Positions 5,901-7,412 of a DNA stretch of 7,412 nt are shown here, piece by piece. The translations under genes and the position numbers were made by a program. Source of the stretch: UMGS902 sp045580835 (GTDB lineage: Bacteria; Bacillota; Clostridia; Oscillospirales; CAG-272); NCBI GenBank assembly GCA_045580835.1, contig JAZNOM010000004.1:1-7412 (forward strand), in the 5' to 3' direction. Under the pieces are notes generated by a model. The model made no database searches. It saw only the letters and a list, made by a program, of their open reading frames with translations, and was not told where the DNA came from. Each line of letters opens with the position of its first letter. The first letter of the stretch is position 1.

Positions 5901-7412
5901 ACCTTTAAGGAAGATATCAGCATCAAAATTGCATCTTTCGCCTCTCTGCGAGCCACTGAGTACATAAAAGATACCTGTACCTGCAAAATCTATATCGCCG
6001 TCAATGTCAAGTGTAAGTTTTGCATCCGTGGCATAATCGTCACCGAGAGATGCGGTACAGAGAATTTTTGTAACAGTAAGCGTATCTCCCTGATTTGTCG
6101 CACCTGCGGTGAGCTTAATCTCGCCGCGGTATTCGGCTTTCATATCGCGGTTACCGCCGCTGACGTAGTTGTATTTACCTGAACGTATAGTTACATCGGT
6201 AAAATAGCCGTGCGAAGGTACGTCGCCTGTAGAGGAAAAATGCGAATCCCAGCCACCGACAACATACATTGCAGTAGTGTTTCCCATGGCGATTCCCTCA
6301 CCCATTACAAGCTTGTTTCCGCGCGCCTCCCAAACGGTTGATTTTGAGGGAGTAATTGTAATGCTTTCAACGGTCAAAGCACCGCCGAGAGAGAATTGAT
6401 TTGCAGTATTGAGTACACCGCCGCTTATCGTAATGCTTCCGTCATATTCGGGAGAAACATAGCCAGTAGGTACACTTGCGCTGTCAACAACGTGAATATT
6501 AACCGTTACACCCTCGCTTGCAACTGCCGCCGCGTGTATCATTGCATCGCCGAAGTTTGCAAAAGGAGTGTTGGAACTACCAACCGTGGCAATATTATCC
6601 TCGGTAAAGCTTGCTATGCCATTTGCAGAAACATACACCTCGGTTTCACTGCGTGAAACGTAAACATATCCGCAGCCGGAGCAAACATAGCACGCTTTTC
6701 CCAAAACGGCAGTTGCCGAAAGAACGATGCTGCCGCTATGGTTATCCATGTCTTTTCCGCTTGCAACTTCAACATCTTGCTTGCAAAGCTCACACGTATA
6801 AATGTCAACTCCGCCGCTTACGCAGGTTGCCGCGACCTTTGTGCTCTTAAATGTCTTGCCGCCCTCATGCGCACATGAAGACGCTCCGCACACCGTGCAA
6901 ATTGAATTTTCAAAGATATGCTCCTCAAGCTCGGTCGCATATCCGCAATAACATGTCTTGCAATGGCCGCCATTGCTTGTCGAAACATAGTCGCCGAGAG
7001 TGTGGGTGTGATAAACGGCAAGTTCGGGAACGCCGTCATTTATTATCCAGCCCTCATCCGTTGTAAGTCTTGAAGAAAGCTCTGTTTCATCGGTTACAAG
7101 TATGCCGTGTGTGGCAGTGCCGCCCACACCGCTTGCGTAGAAGCAATCAACGATTTCACAGTTGCGGATAACGCCGCCAATAGGCTCAATATAATTCGTT
7201 GCGGTTGTAAGTATCTTGCCTGCACTGTAGCAGTTTTCAAATGTACCCTTGTATGCGGTTGTGCCGCTGTTGCCGCAATATGACATTATGCCGCCGACAT
7301 AGCCGCCGCTAACAGTAAGCGTACCGTTGTTTATACAATTCTTAAAGACTAATTTTTCGGCATTTGTAGAATAGTTACGGATAAAGCCGACAATACCGCC
7401 TGTTCGTCCGGG
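2970..7412 (-). CDS. Giant secreted GH31 glycosidase with GLUG repeats, Cys-rich region, PA14, DUF5110-like domain and dockerin; N-terminus beyond right edge
   Basis: The frame is open to the right edge, so 1480 residues are visible (numbered from 7412) and the start and signal peptide lie outside. Order: GLUG-like repeats (1-92), cysteine-rich region (135-248), repetitive Gly/Thr/Ser-rich probable beta-helix (about 259-555), GH31 N-terminal sandwich (558-742) and barrel (743-1074), PA14 (about 1102-1225), GH31 C-terminal sheet (1234-1279), DUF5110-like domain (1290-1362, with LYEDDG), spacer, dockerin (1430-1480). GH31 landmarks are IDTEWR (778-783), the likely nucleophile Asp855 in WWYDRNW, the likely acid/base Asp932 in QWSGD, SADLGGF (961-967), RWMQFGAF (979-986), LRVHSD and QYLLGRDILVAPY (1062-1074). 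PA14 shows FAARYTGTITP, VVDDGGRVYIDG and VVEYYE. GH31 enzymes retain configuration and hydrolyse alpha-glycosides. The YDRNW motif differs from the D-M-N-E of alpha-glucosidases, so substrate is open. The dockerin implies attachment to a cohesin scaffoldin outside the cell. A strong terminator follows. Confidence 0.93.
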   Translation of the reverse strand, partial: PGRTGGIVGFIRNYSTNAEKLVFKNCINNGTLTVSGGYVGGIMSYCGNSGTTAYKGTFENCYSAGKILTTATNYIEPIGGVIRNCEIVDCFYASGVGGTATHGILVTDETELSSRLTTDEGWIINDGVPELAVYHTHTLGDYVSTSNGGHCKTCYCGYATELEEHIFENSICTVCGASSCAHEGGKTFKSTKVAATCVSGGVDIYTCELCKQDVEVASGKDMDNHSGSIVLSATAVLGKACYVCSGCGYVYVSRSETEVYVSANGIASFTEDNIATVGSSNTPFANFGDAMIHAAAVASEGVTVNIHVVDSASVPTGYVSPEYDGSITISGGVLNTANQFSLGGALTVESITITPSKSTVWEARGNKLVMGEGIAMGNTTAMYVVGGWDSHFSSTGDVPSHGYFTDVTIRSGKYNYVSGGNRDMKAEYRGEIKLTAGATNQGDTLTVTKILCTASLGDDYATDAKLTLDIDGDIDFAGTGIFYVLSGSQRGERCNFDADIFLKGKISNYIGVRYHGNYTADLYVDTSIDKIDKIVADIMQGEAKLHPIGDYESATVKDIDLSLGEKGIHTFTFGNVRITVLSDTVVRVEEDLGGGFVDKATLTVQGREKFGGACVASGTDGDIAIIKTAELIINLPKENASADDVKIFNKDGSALFDFYNSYMHGFYSSLPEPANTPDAYVLFDNGIIPAGAMVYSGNEEKDSGWTVSDNIDYYVVAINGDSAKLRRDFVTLTGSTSMSDIKFYGSWYSRWSKFTAEEKLAMIKEYRDRGIPLDVIVIDTEWRANTDGTGYETNSELYPDMEGFLADAKKAGVYVLFNDHTHNTSSTILTPAELKWQCANISMLMEMGLDGWWYDRNWSYTIKSPYTNVLYSTLGQVLYNDTMAKYHADSANDGESGQRVLMLTNADWLRHGFIEGNPSVIGHRYGMQWSGDIYGDSLQLGREIENTVVSGVVGGSPYISADLGGFRNNDTVSENAFIRWMQFGAFASALRVHSDINPKNPHYPWSYTSVAETAVGNYFNMRYHLMPYHYALAYENHESGMPLIRRLDFHYPQYEESKDNTQYLLGRDILVAPYNGNAGDGTKIVPSAWLKNSSGENGLDAAYYNVEGIAKDKYFDGTPAYTETVSEINNFWDQWGPNGVKTDYFAARYTGTITPEIDCYIGLVVDDGGRVYIDGELWSGTWSNKFADAEVNTEKYLKAGETYDVVVEYYEAAAKAQLYFVYDEVTEPDESTRSVFIPDGEWIDVFTGEVITGPKTITVTKDVYSSPIYVRKGAVIPTSVVESPLTGADWQDISLNVYGMGEGSATLYEDDGATEGYLDGAYRETNVTVTTSGDTSTLEISAASGGFVTDYTARNVTLRVHSDTPITSALVDGKLATVTKVEKDATAIPFANSGASASSDVYEISFVANINEAHTVVFTTSETPLEGEIVGDVNGNKTLDIKDALIVIKAVLDGESVNADMNGDGAITILDVIIILKAII
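2973..3125 (-). other. Type I dockerin domain at the C-terminus of the GH31 protein
   Basis: Two calcium-binding segments are visible. The first, DVNGNKTLDIKD (1432-1443), has ligands D1, N3, N5, D9 and D12. The second, DMNGDGAITILD (1460-1471), has D1, N3, D5 and D12 but Thr at position 9. Each is followed by a helix (ALIVIKAVL and VIIILKAII), as in the duplicated F-hand of dockerins. Positions 10-11, which set cohesin choice in known systems, are IK and IL. It should bind a cohesin and place the enzyme on a scaffoldin or surface anchor. Confidence 0.9.
6669..7010 (-). other. Cysteine-rich CxxC region in the GH31 protein
   Basis: Residues 135-248 of the visible protein hold twelve cysteines, mostly in knuckles: CKTCYC (151-156), CTVC (172-175), CELC (207-210) and CYVCSGC (241-247), with His residues nearby, including HTHT at the start. 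Similar H/C-rich linkers occur between modules of large extracellular proteins of gut clostridia. They might bind zinc or form disulfides; the sequence does not decide. Confidence 0.65.
7137..7412 (-). repeat. GLUG-like repeat region at the visible N-terminal end of the GH31 protein
   Basis: About three degenerate copies of a 30-40 residue unit are visible: GGIVGF...FKNCINNGTLT, GGYVGGIM...FENCYSAGKIL and a weaker IGGVIRNCEIVDCFYASG. The pattern G-G-x-V-G followed by N-C-x-x-x-G is that of the GLUG motif found in clostridial and other surface proteins. More copies probably lie beyond the edge. The following stretch, DEGWIINDGVPEL, resembles the usual end of such arrays. Function is thought to be structural or adhesive. 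Confidence 0.7.

Noticed and set aside
2970..7286. Taking ATG at 7286 as the start of the GH31 gene
   Set aside because: The same frame stays open to the window edge, 42 codons further, and those codons encode a GLUG-like repeat that continues the array. There is also no signal peptide after that ATG, which a dockerin protein needs.
1..7412. CRISPR array, tRNA, rRNA, insertion sequence or defence system
   Set aside because: I saw no regularly spaced direct repeats, tRNA-like cloverleaf, transposase motifs or terminal inverted repeats. All long coding stretches are explained by the listed genes.

Overview
The window reads as chromosomal DNA from an anaerobic, fibre-degrading Firmicute, most likely a gut-type clostridium of the Ruminococcaceae/Oscillospiraceae kind. 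This rests on AGGAGG-type ribosome sites, housekeeping promoters of the TTGACA/TATAAT kind with 17-base spacing, short hairpin-plus-U terminators, and a very large modular protein ending in a cellulosomal type dockerin. The taxonomic call is an inference from these traits; no rRNA or tRNA gene is present.

Layout from left to right. Positions 1-772 (minus) hold the N-terminal 257 residues of an AlgI/DltB-like membrane-bound O-acyltransferase (MBOAT), cut by the left edge. A divergent intergenic region (773-927) carries a promoter for each direction. Positions 928-1158 (plus) encode an unrecognised 76-residue small membrane protein. A hairpin at 1164-1190 can terminate transcription from both sides. 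Positions 1191-2880 (minus) hold a tight two-gene operon: an alpha/beta-hydrolase (2149-2880) overlapping by 8 bases a cytoplasmic GH43 glycosidase (1191-2156). The operon has its own promoter at 2908-2936, just after a strong terminator (2935-2970). Positions 2970-7412 (minus) hold the C-terminal 1480 residues of a giant secreted protein, cut by the right edge. Its visible order is GLUG-like repeats, a cysteine-rich CxxC region, a repetitive probable beta-helix, a GH31 catalytic domain, PA14, the GH31 C-terminal sheet with a DUF5110-like domain, and a type I dockerin.

How the genes may work together: the GH31 enzyme would act outside the cell, docked on a scaffoldin. The hydrolase and GH43 lack signal peptides and should act inside the cell on imported, perhaps acylated, arabinose- or xylose-containing oligosaccharides. 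The terminator and promoter between them show that they are separate transcription units, so a shared pathway is only suggested by proximity. The MBOAT probably belongs to a cell-surface polysaccharide O-acylation locus continuing to the left.

I found no mobile element, CRISPR array, RNA gene or defence system. The most unusual item is the architecture and atypical active-site motif of the GH31 dockerin protein.
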